In this document: positions 9,765-18,606 of the stretch, one piece after another
Position numbering within the stretch: position 1 is the first letter of the stretch
Layout: every line of letters begins with the position of its first letter
Assembly: GCF_000298315.2 (NCBI RefSeq)
Contig: NZ_AEYE02000016.1
Location: forward strand, 31,807 to 95,806
DNA from: Rhizobium grahamii CCGE 502
GTDB lineage: Bacteria; Pseudomonadota; Alphaproteobacteria; Rhizobiales; Rhizobiaceae
Length of the DNA: 64,000 nt
Reading direction: 5' to 3'
Notes under the pieces: model-generated
What the model saw: only the letters and a program-made list of their open reading frames with translations
Database searches by the model: none
Told to the model about the DNA's origin: nothing
Made by a program: the position numbers and the translations under genes

Positions 9765-9893
9765 ATGAGGGAATATAAGCGAGTTTTTTGGTTGCAGGCC
9801 GCCACCTTGTGCGTCGGCCTTGGTGTTGCATCTTCGGTTCAGTCGGCCAACATCGCTCCGGGCATTCCGGAAGCGAAGGTGGGAGGATCCTGA
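9765..9893 (+). CDS. Small exported peptide or truncated gene start (42 aa)
   Basis: An ATG at 9765 opens a 42-residue frame: a basic start MREYKRVFW, a hydrophobic core (AATLCVGLGVASS) and a likely cleavage after VQSA, leaving a short tail rich in Gly and Pro. No strong Shine-Dalgarno is evident. The N-terminus is a textbook signal peptide, but only about 15 residues would be exported, so this may be the surviving 5' end of a larger gene. Downstream sequence shows no continuation that I can recognise. Confidence 0.4.
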   Translation: MREYKRVFWLQAATLCVGLGVASSVQSANIAPGIPEAKVGGS

Positions 9894-10338
9894 CGACATG
9901 ATCGTTTCTAATCCCTTGCCGGTTGACTCAAAATAATCTGATCCTGATCAAGCAGAGGCTGGACATACCGAAGATCAGTCCACACGGTTCTTGGCCAGCA
10001 CGCGACGCTCGCCGTCGATATCCTGAATAGGTCGAAAATCTGTGGAGCTCGGCAATTCAGCGCATCGGCAAGCAGTTCGCCGGCATGGCGGCGGCGGCTG
10101 CCCACCCCGATGTGCCGGCTGCGGAATAGCCGAGCTGGCGTGCCTCCACGATCCAGCTACGCATGATTGCCATGAGGGCGGTATCGATTACGTCGTCGAT
10201 CCATTCATCGCGATGTTGGATTCAATGCTGCCCGGTTTCTGTCTCGAGGTGCATTGGAAGCCAGCTCGCGATGCTGCGGCGCTCGTATCCGGTCCGCCTA
10301 TAGCCCACAGTAGCGGCTATTTGAATTCTCGACTGACT
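9894..10338. other. Intergenic stretch without a supported gene
   Basis: This 445-base stretch lies between two tiny exported-peptide genes. Short frames on the minus strand look partly coding (a helix-like stretch around 10120-10190), but they carry stops and no recognisable domain. It may contain debris of a lost gene. Confidence 0.4.
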
Positions 10339-10506
10339 TTAAAAATCACATGAGCCTCCCCCTTTAGGAGTGAAGCCATCTGCGCAGGCAGCGTTTGCAG
10401 GCTGTGTAAGGGACCGCGCTCCTGGTCCGCCGGTGGTGCATGACGCGCTGAGTGCGGCGAGAACAAGGAAAGCAATGGCTGCGACTGGCTTGTGCACGCT
10501 TTTCAT
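10339..10506 (-). CDS. Small lipoprotein (55 aa)
   Basis: A minus-strand ATG at 10506, preceded by GGAGG at ideal spacing, opens a 55-residue protein. Its N-terminus MKSVHKP is basic, followed by a hydrophobic segment and a lipobox LSASC with Cys23. The mature tail contains ACADGFTPKGGGSCDF with two further cysteines. The strong ribosome site and clean lipobox make it a credible gene too short for most gene finders. Function is unknown; rhizobia encode many such small cell-envelope lipoproteins. It lies upstream of nothing obvious on its strand. Confidence 0.65.
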   Translation of the reverse strand: MKSVHKPVAAIAFLVLAALSASCTTGGPGARSLTQPANAACADGFTPKGGGSCDF

Positions 10507-10741
10507 TGAAACCTCCAAATTGGAAATGCCACAGAGTTGATACCCAGAAGCAATTCGGTTCTAAACAAGGCGGCTGCCTTTCGGGCCTTGGACAGGCAGA
10601 AACAACTGATCAGAGCGACCCGCAGATAGTCGATTCTCACCCGCATTGGTGCCTCCCTCCAACATCAGGATTTGTTGCACCCGGCGGGCTTTTGTCATTT
10701 TCATTGATGAGATATCCCAAGCGCTTATCATCGAAACGGCT

Positions 10742-11467
10742 TCACGGCGTGGCCGATAACTTCATCAGCTCCTTTCGAGCTGTACCGAAAGTTCCAAGCT
10801 GATAAACTGACGCGCCGGTTGATGAGAATGTGAACGACGGAAATGGCTCCGCCAGCATCTTGTTCAGATACGTTTCCGTTCCGACTCCAATGGTCACATG
10901 CGGATTGAAGCGCTCCCCCGCTGCCTCCTGCACGAACTTGGCAACATATTCGATCAGGGATGTCTGTATATCCTTGCCTCCGTCGTCACTGAAGAACGCA
11001 GCCGGAGTACCGGTTTCCACGGTGTAAGGTTTAACGGCAGCAATGAGTTCCTCTTGCAACCGGTGCAAGTCCTCCGTCGGTTCAACGACAATTCCTGCGA
11101 GGCCTACGGGTGGAGATGGGATATAGTAATACTTGAAGGCCTTCAGCGTCCATCCGGTCGGATTGTCCTTGGCGATGACCGTGTTCGCCGCAGCAAAAAC
11201 TTTGTCGAGGTCATCCGTGCGGACAAACTGCTGTAGCATTGAGATATGAGGGTGGTGAGTTTCATCGAGCGCGAAGCCCTTCGGAAAAGACTGGCGCAGA
11301 AGAGCGTTGCAGTCCATCGCGTGCTGCATCATCACTGCGTCGGGTTCGAGCGCGATGTCGATTGCTGTCACGCTTTCCTGCGCGGCTGCCCCCGAAGAAA
11401 GAAGCAGGACGAGGCCAAGCCGTGTAACAGCTAAGGCGCACAGACCTCGCAAGTGGATCAGAGACAT
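10742..11467 (-). CDS. Secreted 2H phosphoesterase-like (LigT/CPDase fold) protein
   Basis: The ATG at 11467 gives 241 residues and a proper signal peptide ending SGAAAQE; an upstream start at 11545 would bury it. Two H-x-S/T motifs of the 2H superfamily are present: PHIS with His74 and Ser76, and PHVT with His190 and Thr192. Both lie in the expected flanking beta-strand contexts. 2H enzymes hydrolyse or ligate 2',3'-cyclic nucleotides or RNA ends and are normally cytosolic, so an exported copy is unusual. It sits inside the block of exported enzymes. Family placement rests on the paired motifs and size; the substrate is unknown. Confidence 0.7.
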   Translation of the reverse strand: MSLIHLRGLCALAVTRLGLVLLLSSGAAAQESVTAIDIALEPDAVMMQHAMDCNALLRQSFPKGFALDETHHPHISMLQQFVRTDDLDKVFAAANTVIAKDNPTGWTLKAFKYYYIPSPPVGLAGIVVEPTEDLHRLQEELIAAVKPYTVETGTPAAFFSDDGGKDIQTSLIEYVAKFVQEAAGERFNPHVTIGVGTETYLNKMLAEPFPSFTFSSTGASVYQLGTFGTARKELMKLSATP

Positions 11468-11563
11468 TGGCACTGATCCGACCACGGCATAGACACTTTC
11501 GATCGGCTCCAGACTTTGCTTTCGACCAAACATAGTCAACTCCATTTCCGGACACTCTCGAGG

Positions 11564-11932
11564 TCACGGTCCGAGTGCCCTGTTGATCGCCGCAATAAGC
11601 ACGGACCCGGCGAACGGCTTCTGCAAGTAAGCGATGCACCCCGCGCGCACTGCCGAGTTTTTAAAGCGTTTATCTTCAAGGGCAGTGACGAAGATCACCG
11701 GGATCCTGGGACCGTCACTGGCGACCAACTTGCACTGGAGGTCCAGACCGGACATCCCACCACCCAAGTCAATATCCAGCAATATGCACTCAACTGTCAC
11801 GTTCCGGTCTCGATCGAGAAAGGCTTCGGCCGACGCATACTCCACGGCCTTGAATCCAAAGGCATTCAGCAGTCGCCCGAGACTTCGGCGTAGGCTCTCG
11901 TCATCATCGACGAAAGCGACAGTCGGGTGCAG
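11564..11932 (-). CDS. Stand-alone FixJ-type receiver domain
   Basis: The frame encodes a complete CheY/FixJ-like receiver of about 122 residues. It has the acidic pocket VDDD at 8-11, phospho-acceptor Asp53 in LLDIDL, Thr83 in FVTAL and Lys105 in LQKPF. No ATG, GTG or TTG fits the start; a CTG at 11932 preceded by GAGGTG is the best candidate. An internal GTG at 11845 would remove the acidic pocket. There is no output domain. A decayed LuxR-type helix-turn-helix lies just upstream on the same strand (12042-12170). It may be a phosphate sink or a remnant of a larger regulator. Confidence 0.65.
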   Translation of the reverse strand: MHPTVAFVDDDESLRRSLGRLLNAFGFKAVEYASAEAFLDRDRNVTVECILLDIDLGGGMSGLDLQCKLVASDGPRIPVIFVTALEDKRFKNSAVRAGCIAYLQKPFAGSVLIAAINRALGP

Positions 11933-12013
11933 CTTTACACCTCGTGCCCCCGTTCATGACGATACGCTGGCCTGCAGTTCTGAGGTCACTGTAGGCGGGT
12001 CGGCCGTAATTTG

Positions 12014-12316
12014 ATATTGCCCTTAAGGGAGGGTTAGCCGTCATTCTCGGTGTCGTTCCGAGCGCTTTTTCAGAACGCCCGTACTCGCGGAAATCGCCAC
12101 CGCCTCTGCCACCGACCGAACATCGAGCTTTCGTATGACCTCGTGGCGCAGTTGGAGACAACAATGAGCGCCACGCTCAGCACGTATCGACAATGCGCCC
12201 GCCCCATTGATACGCCCCCAGGTAACCGAGAAGATAACACTTCAGGCACCTGAGTCACCCGGGTCTACTACTCATGATTGCTTCGACGTCGACTGGATTC
12301 CCTTAAGGGCAATATC
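12014..12316. repeat. 18-bp perfect inverted repeat, arms 286 bp apart (start to start)
   Basis: The arm at 12014-12031 reads gatattgcccttaaggga and its exact reverse complement lies at 12299-12316. Each arm contains the 10-bp palindrome CCCTTAAGGG. They bracket the region between the receiver gene (minus) and the sulfatase gene (plus). No target-site duplication flanks the pair. They could be paired operators for a dimeric regulator controlling both directions, or terminal repeats of a small dead element. Confidence 0.6.
12042..12170 (-). pseudogene. Remnant of a LuxR/FixJ-type DNA-binding domain
   Basis: One minus-strand frame ending at a stop at 12042 reads RHEVIRKLDVRSVAEAVAI. This matches the last two helices of the LuxR-type helix-turn-helix of FixJ-like regulators (normally HRxRVMRKLGVRSVAELVRI). 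Only the C-terminal part is recognisable and no start is present. It lies inside the inverted repeat and directly upstream of the lone receiver gene, so it may be debris from a duplicated response regulator. Confidence 0.45.
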
Positions 12317-12453
12317 GGTGCCTATGGCCTTCTGTTAATTTGACGCGAGCGGTTGCCTAGAGGCTCCCGGATCGATGTTGCTTTTGACCAATCCCGAGTT
12401 GAGCTGTGGCCCACCATCCTTCACCCGAAAGGCCCAAACGGAAGGGTTTAAAA

Positions 12454-14121
12454 ATGAACAGAGTCCTTATCGGCTGTATCGGAGCACTGACGTCTTCGAC
12501 TGTGCTCTGGTGTGCAGCCTTACCCGCACAAGCGCAAGACGCCCAAAGAAAGCCGAACATCTTGTTCCTCGTCTCAGATGATACCGGCTATGGCGACCTC
12601 GGACCCTATGGCGGCGGCGAAGGCCGCGGGATGCCGACCCCGAACATCGACAAGCTCGCGGACGAGGGAATGACATTCTTCTCATTCTATGCCCAGCCGA
12701 GTTGCACGCCCGGGCGCGCTGCGATGCAGACCGGACGTATTCCGAACCGCAGCGGCATGACCACCGTTGCCTTCCAAGGCCAGGGAGGCGGCCTGCCGGC
12801 GGCAGAATGGACGCTTGCATCGGTACTTAAACGCGGTGGCTACCACACCTATTTCACCGGGAAGTGGCATCTCGGAGAGGCGGACTATGCGTTGCCGAAT
12901 GCGCAAGGCTATGACGAAATGCGGTACGCCGGCCTCTACCATCTCAATGCCTATACCTACGGCGATCCGACGTGGTTCCCGGATATGGATCCAAAACTGC
13001 GCGAAATGTTTCAGAAGGTGACGAAGGGCGCCCTGTCAGGAAATGCCGGCGGACCGGTGACCGAGGAGTTCAAGATCAACGGACAATATGTCGATACCCC
13101 TATCATCGATGGCAAGGAAGGCGTCGTTGGTATTCCCTTCTTCGACGGCTACGTCGAAAAGGCCGCGCTGGGCTTTCTCGATGAAGCTGCGAAGAAGCCC
13201 GACGAGCCGTTCTTCATCAACGTGAACTTCATGAAGGTGCATCAGCCTAACATGCCGGCGCCGGAGTTCGAGCATAAGTCCTTGTCGAAAAGCAAGTATG
13301 CCGACTCTATCGTGGAACTCGACACCCGCATCGGCCGGATCATGGACAAGCTACGTGAAACGGGCATGGATCGGAACACGCTCGTTTTCTACACGACGGA
13401 TAACGGTGCTTGGCAGGACGTATATCCGGATGCCGGATACACGCCGTTTCGTGGCACCAAAGGAACCCTACGCGAGGGCGGCAATCGTGTTCCCGCCATC
13501 GCAGTCTGGCCGGGCCAGATCAAGCCCCGGACCAAAAATCACGACATCGTCGGTGGCCTCGACCTGATGGCAACATTCGCGGCCGTCGGCGGAGTGCCAT
13601 TGCCCGACAAGGACCGTGAAGACAAGCCCATCATCTTCGACAGCTACGACATGTCGCCGATCCTGCTCGGTACCGGCAAGTCGGAACGCAAGTCCTGGTT
13701 TTATTTTACAGAAAATGAACTTTCGCCCGGCGCTATTCGCGTCAACAACTACAAATTCGTGTTCAATCTTCGTGGTGATGACGGCGCCCAGACTGGCGGC
13801 CTGGCCGTCGATTCGAACCTTGGTTGGAAGGGTGCGGATAAATACGTCGCCACTGTGCCCCAGGTGTTCGATCTGTGGCAGGACCCGCAGGAACGCTACG
13901 ACATATTCATGAATAACTTCACGGAGCGGACCTGGATGGGTGTGGTCATGGGCGAGGAACTGAAGAAGATCATGGCGACCTATGTCCAGTATCCTCCGCG
14001 GAAGCTGCAGAGCATGGGCTACACAGGTCCGATCACGATATCGGACTACCAGCGCTTCCAGTGGGTGCGTGACTCCTTGGCGAAAGAGGGCGTCAGCATT
14101 CCGATGCCAACCGGCAACTGA
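12454..14121 (+). CDS. Secreted Cys-type sulfatase
   Basis: The ATG at 12454 gives 555 residues with a signal peptide ending PAQAQ; the longer frame from 12406 adds a non-signal extension. NILFLVSDDTGYGDLG supplies the paired metal aspartates (Asp42, Asp43). PSCTPGRAAMQTGR around Cys84 is the sulfatase signature C-x-P-x-R with the TG motif; Cys84 would be converted to formylglycine. Later motifs include HLGE, YTTDNG and FRGTKGTLREGG. It should hydrolyse a sulfate ester in the periplasm. No formylglycine-generating enzyme is seen in the window. It opens a plus-strand run of exported proteins, starting about 140 bases after the inverted repeat. Confidence 0.9.
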   Translation: MNRVLIGCIGALTSSTVLWCAALPAQAQDAQRKPNILFLVSDDTGYGDLGPYGGGEGRGMPTPNIDKLADEGMTFFSFYAQPSCTPGRAAMQTGRIPNRSGMTTVAFQGQGGGLPAAEWTLASVLKRGGYHTYFTGKWHLGEADYALPNAQGYDEMRYAGLYHLNAYTYGDPTWFPDMDPKLREMFQKVTKGALSGNAGGPVTEEFKINGQYVDTPIIDGKEGVVGIPFFDGYVEKAALGFLDEAAKKPDEPFFINVNFMKVHQPNMPAPEFEHKSLSKSKYADSIVELDTRIGRIMDKLRETGMDRNTLVFYTTDNGAWQDVYPDAGYTPFRGTKGTLREGGNRVPAIAVWPGQIKPRTKNHDIVGGLDLMATFAAVGGVPLPDKDREDKPIIFDSYDMSPILLGTGKSERKSWFYFTENELSPGAIRVNNYKFVFNLRGDDGAQTGGLAVDSNLGWKGADKYVATVPQVFDLWQDPQERYDIFMNNFTERTWMGVVMGEELKKIMATYVQYPPRKLQSMGYTGPITISDYQRFQWVRDSLAKEGVSIPMPTGN

Positions 14122-14207
14122 TGCGTACGGCGGCCGTGGATCACGCCCCGGCCGCCGTAACGGGAGAATTCACCTGAATTCGTCGCGGCAATCTTGGAGG
14201 TAGACCA

Positions 14208-15218
14208 ATGTTCTCGATGCGAGATATGTTCAGATCGGCCCGCGAGGGAACGTTGGCTGCCGTCGCGATACTTCTCTTTGTAACGGCGGCACAGGCACAG
14301 AGCGATCCTCTTCCGTCGTGGAACGACACCGCTCCCAAGGCCTCCATCATCGCCTTCGTCGAGAAAGTAACAAAAGAGGGTTCGCCGGAGTTTGTTTCTG
14401 AACCCCAACGGATTGCCGTGTTCGACAATGATGGGACGCTTTGGGTCGAGCATCCCATGTATACGCAACTCGCCTTCGCCCTGGATCGGGTGAAGGCCCT
14501 TGCTCCGCAGCATCCGGAATGGAGAACCAAACAGCCATTCAAGGCCGCAATCGAAGGCGATATGGAGACCCTTGCCTCATCGGGCGACAAAGGTCTCCTG
14601 GAACTCCTCATGGCGACCCATGCGGGCATGACCGTAGATGATTTCCAGAAGGTCGTGACAGACTGGCTCTCCACGGCGCGAGACCCTCGGTTCAACCGGC
14701 CCTACACCGAGCTCGCTTACCAACCTATGGTCGAGTTGCTTGCGTATTTGCGGGCAAACGGCTTCAAGACCTTCATTGTATCGGGTGGCGGTATCGAATT
14801 CATGCGACCATGGACGGAGAAGGTCTACGGCGTCCCGCCAGAGCAGGTTGTCGGATCCTCGATCAAGACCGAATTCAGGATGCAGGACGACATGCCGACC
14901 CTGTTCCGTCTGCCTGATGTCAACTTCATCGACGACAAGGCCGGCAAGCCGGTCGGAATCAACCAGCAGATCGGCCGCCGCCCCATAGCAGCGTTCGGCA
15001 ACTCGGACGGTGATCTTGAAATGCTCCAATGGACAACAATGGCAGGTGCGCCTGCACGTCTCGGCATGCTCGTCCATCACACAGATGCGGAGCGCGAATA
15101 CGCATATGACCGCAACACCGAATTCGGCCGTCTCGACAAAGCGCTCGATGCGGCCGCGATTGCCGGCTGGACCGTCATCGACATGAAAGCCGATTGGAAG
15201 ACTATCTTCAAGGACTAG
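14208..15218 (+). CDS. Secreted HAD-superfamily phosphatase
   Basis: This 336-residue protein starts at an ATG preceded by GGAGG and has a signal peptide ending AAQA. HAD motifs are in order: FDNDGTLWVE with nucleophile Asp73 and acid/base Asp75, FIVSGGG (motif II) and NSDGDLEM (motif IV). A helical cap lies between the first two. Members related to non-specific acid phosphatases or phosphoserine phosphatase-like enzymes remove phosphate from small molecules. Export is inferred from the signal peptide. It follows the sulfatase by 86 bases and may act on the same substrate, for example a sulfated and phosphorylated compound. That pairing is inference. Confidence 0.85.
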   Translation: MFSMRDMFRSAREGTLAAVAILLFVTAAQAQSDPLPSWNDTAPKASIIAFVEKVTKEGSPEFVSEPQRIAVFDNDGTLWVEHPMYTQLAFALDRVKALAPQHPEWRTKQPFKAAIEGDMETLASSGDKGLLELLMATHAGMTVDDFQKVVTDWLSTARDPRFNRPYTELAYQPMVELLAYLRANGFKTFIVSGGGIEFMRPWTEKVYGVPPEQVVGSSIKTEFRMQDDMPTLFRLPDVNFIDDKAGKPVGINQQIGRRPIAAFGNSDGDLEMLQWTTMAGAPARLGMLVHHTDAEREYAYDRNTEFGRLDKALDAAAIAGWTVIDMKADWKTIFKD

Positions 15219-15310
15219 AACCGTGCGCCGGGAGGCATGCCAGATGTCTGTGACACCACCTTCACTGAAGGCGACGGATTTCTGTCCGTTCAACTGGGAG
15301 GATACACGCC

Positions 15311-16165
15311 ATGAAAGTCGATCGATTCACCGCAGTGATCTTTGCCGGAGGTTTCGCACTGAGCTCCGCGGTTCTTGCGCAGGAGGCTCCAAAGAAGCCG
15401 AGCGTACCGCTGGAAAAGACCATTGGCGTTGTCACCCCTACGGGGCCGGTGCCCTCACTGGCAGTGCTCAACTCGGCGGGCGCCAAAATCGAAAACGGCA
15501 AGCTTATTTTGACTGGCGTCTCGGCCAATTCGATCGTCTTTGCCGATCGGCCGGTGCGCGCAGCCGGGCATGTGATGACCGATCAGTTCATCATGCAATG
15601 GGACGACGGCAAGGACAACTTCGCCGTCGATCCTCCGAACGCGACGATTTCGGTGCTTGGCGGTGACGGATCTGATGTCAGTGACGCAGTCGTGACGCTG
15701 AAGGCCCCGAAACTCGATGGCACCACACTGACATTTGACGTCACCATTCTGGAGGGAAGCGTGAGCGGCGCGCCGGGGCCGGCCGCCCTCTTCATCGATC
15801 ACTTTGGCGGAGGAGGAGGAGGATTTGGTGGCGGCGGATTTGGTGGCGGCGGCTTCCATGGAGGCGGTTTTTCTGGCGGCAGCTTTGGTGGCGGAGATTT
15901 CCGCGGGGGCGATCTGGCGGGAGGTGATTTTCGCGGCGGCTTCCGGGGAGACGACGTGCATATCGGTGACACGAACATCAATCGGGTGGGAGGTACCTAC
16001 TGGCATGCGCCCGTCTACCATGGTGCCTGGTATCGCGGCGCTCCGGTAGCGACAGGCGTGGTCGCCGGCGCCGCGATCGGAGCGGCGGCAGCCCGCCCCT
16101 ACTACTACAATTCCTATTACAATAACCAGCAATGCGGCTACTACCCCTTCCCGCCTTGCTATTGA
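15311..16165 (+). CDS. Exported glycine-rich protein
   Basis: The 284-residue protein has a signal peptide ending VLAQE. Residues 25-160 form a beta-rich domain with IVFADRP, AGHVMTDQF and MQWDDGKDNFAVDPPNA, the pattern of a small secreted domain of unknown function found with glycine-rich tails. From about 163 to 220 there are repeated GGGGF/GGGDF units rich in Gly, Phe and Asp. A short hydrophobic stretch (GVVAGAAIGAAAA) precedes a Tyr/Cys-rich C-terminus. The tail suggests cell-surface or membrane-adjacent placement. Function is unknown; it lies between the HAD phosphatase and the multiheme cytochrome. Confidence 0.75.
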   Translation: MKVDRFTAVIFAGGFALSSAVLAQEAPKKPSVPLEKTIGVVTPTGPVPSLAVLNSAGAKIENGKLILTGVSANSIVFADRPVRAAGHVMTDQFIMQWDDGKDNFAVDPPNATISVLGGDGSDVSDAVVTLKAPKLDGTTLTFDVTILEGSVSGAPGPAALFIDHFGGGGGGFGGGGFGGGGFHGGGFSGGSFGGGDFRGGDLAGGDFRGGFRGDDVHIGDTNINRVGGTYWHAPVYHGAWYRGAPVATGVVAGAAIGAAAARPYYYNSYYNNQQCGYYPFPPCY

Positions 16166-16234
16166 TCGCTCGTCTGCGTTACGCTGCCAAGGCGGCGTGA
16201 CGCTTTCCAAGCGCGATCATGATGGAGTGATCGA

Positions 16235-18520
16235 GTGGCAGCATCTGTTCGGTCAGAAGCCGGAAAGGGATTGGTCTTCCTCCTATCCCTATTGCTTCTG
16301 TTGCTGGCAACCAGCGCGAAGAGCCATGCAACCGAACAAATCGCGCCCCCCAATCCGGATCCCCGGTTGTCGCTCCATGAAGGTTTTGTCGATGAAAGGA
16401 GCTGTGCGACCTGTCATAGCGATCAGGCGGCTGCTTTCGCAAAATCCCATCATGCCAAAGCCATGGCGCTGGCTGACGACACGACCGTCCGCGGCGATTT
16501 CGACAATGCCCGTTTTGAACATGACGGCATTGTTACGAATTTCACGCGCCGTGAAGGCCGCTTTTTCGTCAAAACGGAAGGGCCGGACGGCAAGGAAGGC
16601 GAATTTGAGGTCAAATACACCTTCGCCTACGAACCGCTTCAGCAGTACCTCGCAGATATTGGAGGAGGACGGCTGCAGGCTCTCGACATAGCCTGGGACA
16701 CGGCCAAGCGGCAATGGTTTTGGCTCGGGAATGAGACCCCGGCCCGGCCCGGCTCGACCTATCATTGGACAGGTCCCTTCTATCGCTGGAACCGCACGTG
16801 CATCGACTGCCATTCGACCGACCCGCAGGCGAACTTTCAACCGACAACGAACGAATACAAGTCGAGCTATGTTGCCACCAGCATCGGCTGTCAGTCCTGT
16901 CACGGACCGGGCGCCAAGCACCTCGCCTGGGCACAGTCCGGTAACACCCCTTCAATCAACACAGATCCGGGTTTGTGGAAGGTCGATGCGACTACCTGTT
17001 TTGCCTGCCATGCAAGACGGAGCAGGCTCCTGAGTGGCTATGAAGCCGGGAAGCCCTTTCTCGACTATTTCTCACCGGCACTATTGCGAGAGGATCTCTA
17101 TTTTCCCGACGGACAAATACTCGACGAGGTCTTCGAGTATGGCTCCTTTCAACAAAGCAAGATGGCAAGGGCGGGAGTGACGTGTCTCGATTGTCATCGG
17201 CCACATGATGCCGGCCTGAAGGCAAAGGGCAATGCGCTCTGCACGCAGTGCCACGCGGAAATAAGGTCTGAGCGCTTTGTCAAACAGGACCCGAGCGGTC
17301 GGTTCGACACCCCTGATCACACCCACCACGCGGTCGGTTCGGCGGGCGCTCAATGCGCCAACTGCCATATGCCCGAGCGGACATACATGAAGGTCGATCC
17401 GAGACGCGACCACTCATTCGTCATCCCTCGACCGGACCTGTCGACGGCCTTGGGAACCCCGAACGCCTGCACGACCTGCCATGCAGGAAAGGACAATACC
17501 TGGGCTGCAGAGACCATGGACACATGGTACGGAGCCGACTGGCGTAAGCGCCCGACGATCGCCCATGCGTTCAGGGACAACGCCAACGACAACCAAGAGA
17601 CAGTCGAGGCGTTGCGCCAGCTTGTCAGTGACCACGGCCAAGCAGGGATCGTCCGGGGCAGTGCAATCGCCAGAATGAGCCGGGTCGGTGGAACCGACGT
17701 CGCGGCGGACATTCGAGCCGCCTCGGTGGACACCGATCCACTCGTTCGGCTTGGAGCGGCGGAAGCGGCCGCAAACATTCCACCTGAGCGCAGGCTGGAA
17801 GCGATCGGCGACCTCTTAAGCGACAACACCCGGGCTGTCCGTGTTGCAGCCGCGACAGCCCTCGGGAGCACGCCTGCAGACCTGTTCGGCAATCGCCGCG
17901 GCAGCTTCGAGGCCGCGGTCGACGACCTGCGCGCCTATGTTGTCGCAAACGCAGATGTTGCCGAAGCGCAAAGTAACTACGGCTTCTTTCTGTTTGGCCA
18001 GCGGCGCGAGACAGATGCCGAGATTGCATTCAAGCGGGCGATTTCACTTGACCCCACGCTGGAAGGTTCACACGTTAACCTCGCAGAATTCTACCGTGCC
18101 ATCGGGCAGAACGACAGCTCTGAGCAGACATATGCCAAAGCGGTTTACCAGTTTCCCGAACAGGCAGATCTGCGTTACGGGCACGGGCTGGCATTGGTCC
18201 GCAAAAGGGCACTCAACGATGCAATCGTGGAGTTCGGGGAAGCTGTTCGACTGGATGCCGGAAGCTCCCGCTATAAGACGACCCTTGCAGTCGCGCTGGA
18301 TGCCGCAGGAAGGACAACAGAAGCACTGGACAAGCTCGATAGCTGGGCCGCTGCCAACGCGGACGCTGACATCACAGGTCTTGCGCTGCAATACAGTCTC
18401 AAGCTCCAGCGACTGCCCGACGCGTTGAGATTTGCCGAGCGAATGGCAGAACTCCATCCGCAAGATCAGAAGATCGCGGAACTGCTGGAGCAGTTACGTG
18501 ATGCAATCAACCAAAAATAG
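16235..18520 (+). CDS. Exported octaheme c-type cytochrome with C-terminal HEAT/TPR-like repeats
   Basis: This 761-residue protein starts at GTG 16235 with GGAG upstream. After a signal peptide (about 1-32) there are eight CxxCH heme sites: CATCH, CIDCH, CQSCH, CFACH, CLDCH, CTQCH, CANCH and CTTCH, spread over roughly residues 57-415. The layout resembles multiheme proteins of the cytochrome c554/NapC-NrfB-like class, with extra histidines as distal ligands. HEAT-like helices (about 440-560) and then TPRs (about 570-750) follow. It would carry electrons in the periplasm and dock partners through its repeats. Donor and acceptor are not shown; the barrel gene downstream could be a partner. Confidence 0.85.
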   Translation: MAASVRSEAGKGLVFLLSLLLLLLATSAKSHATEQIAPPNPDPRLSLHEGFVDERSCATCHSDQAAAFAKSHHAKAMALADDTTVRGDFDNARFEHDGIVTNFTRREGRFFVKTEGPDGKEGEFEVKYTFAYEPLQQYLADIGGGRLQALDIAWDTAKRQWFWLGNETPARPGSTYHWTGPFYRWNRTCIDCHSTDPQANFQPTTNEYKSSYVATSIGCQSCHGPGAKHLAWAQSGNTPSINTDPGLWKVDATTCFACHARRSRLLSGYEAGKPFLDYFSPALLREDLYFPDGQILDEVFEYGSFQQSKMARAGVTCLDCHRPHDAGLKAKGNALCTQCHAEIRSERFVKQDPSGRFDTPDHTHHAVGSAGAQCANCHMPERTYMKVDPRRDHSFVIPRPDLSTALGTPNACTTCHAGKDNTWAAETMDTWYGADWRKRPTIAHAFRDNANDNQETVEALRQLVSDHGQAGIVRGSAIARMSRVGGTDVAADIRAASVDTDPLVRLGAAEAAANIPPERRLEAIGDLLSDNTRAVRVAAATALGSTPADLFGNRRGSFEAAVDDLRAYVVANADVAEAQSNYGFFLFGQRRETDAEIAFKRAISLDPTLEGSHVNLAEFYRAIGQNDSSEQTYAKAVYQFPEQADLRYGHGLALVRKRALNDAIVEFGEAVRLDAGSSRYKTTLAVALDAAGRTTEALDKLDSWAAANADADITGLALQYSLKLQRLPDALRFAERMAELHPQDQKIAELLEQLRDAINQK

Positions 18521-18606
18521 ACGTAGCACTTGCCGAAATTCACGTCCTGTCGCACAGTTTCGACTCAAGGGGCGATGCTGGGTTCAAACGAGATCGGGGG
18601 ATTCTC

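Noticed and set aside
12014-12316. A miniature transposable element
   Set aside because: The inverted repeats fit, but there is no target-site duplication or transposase relation, so I report them only as a repeat.
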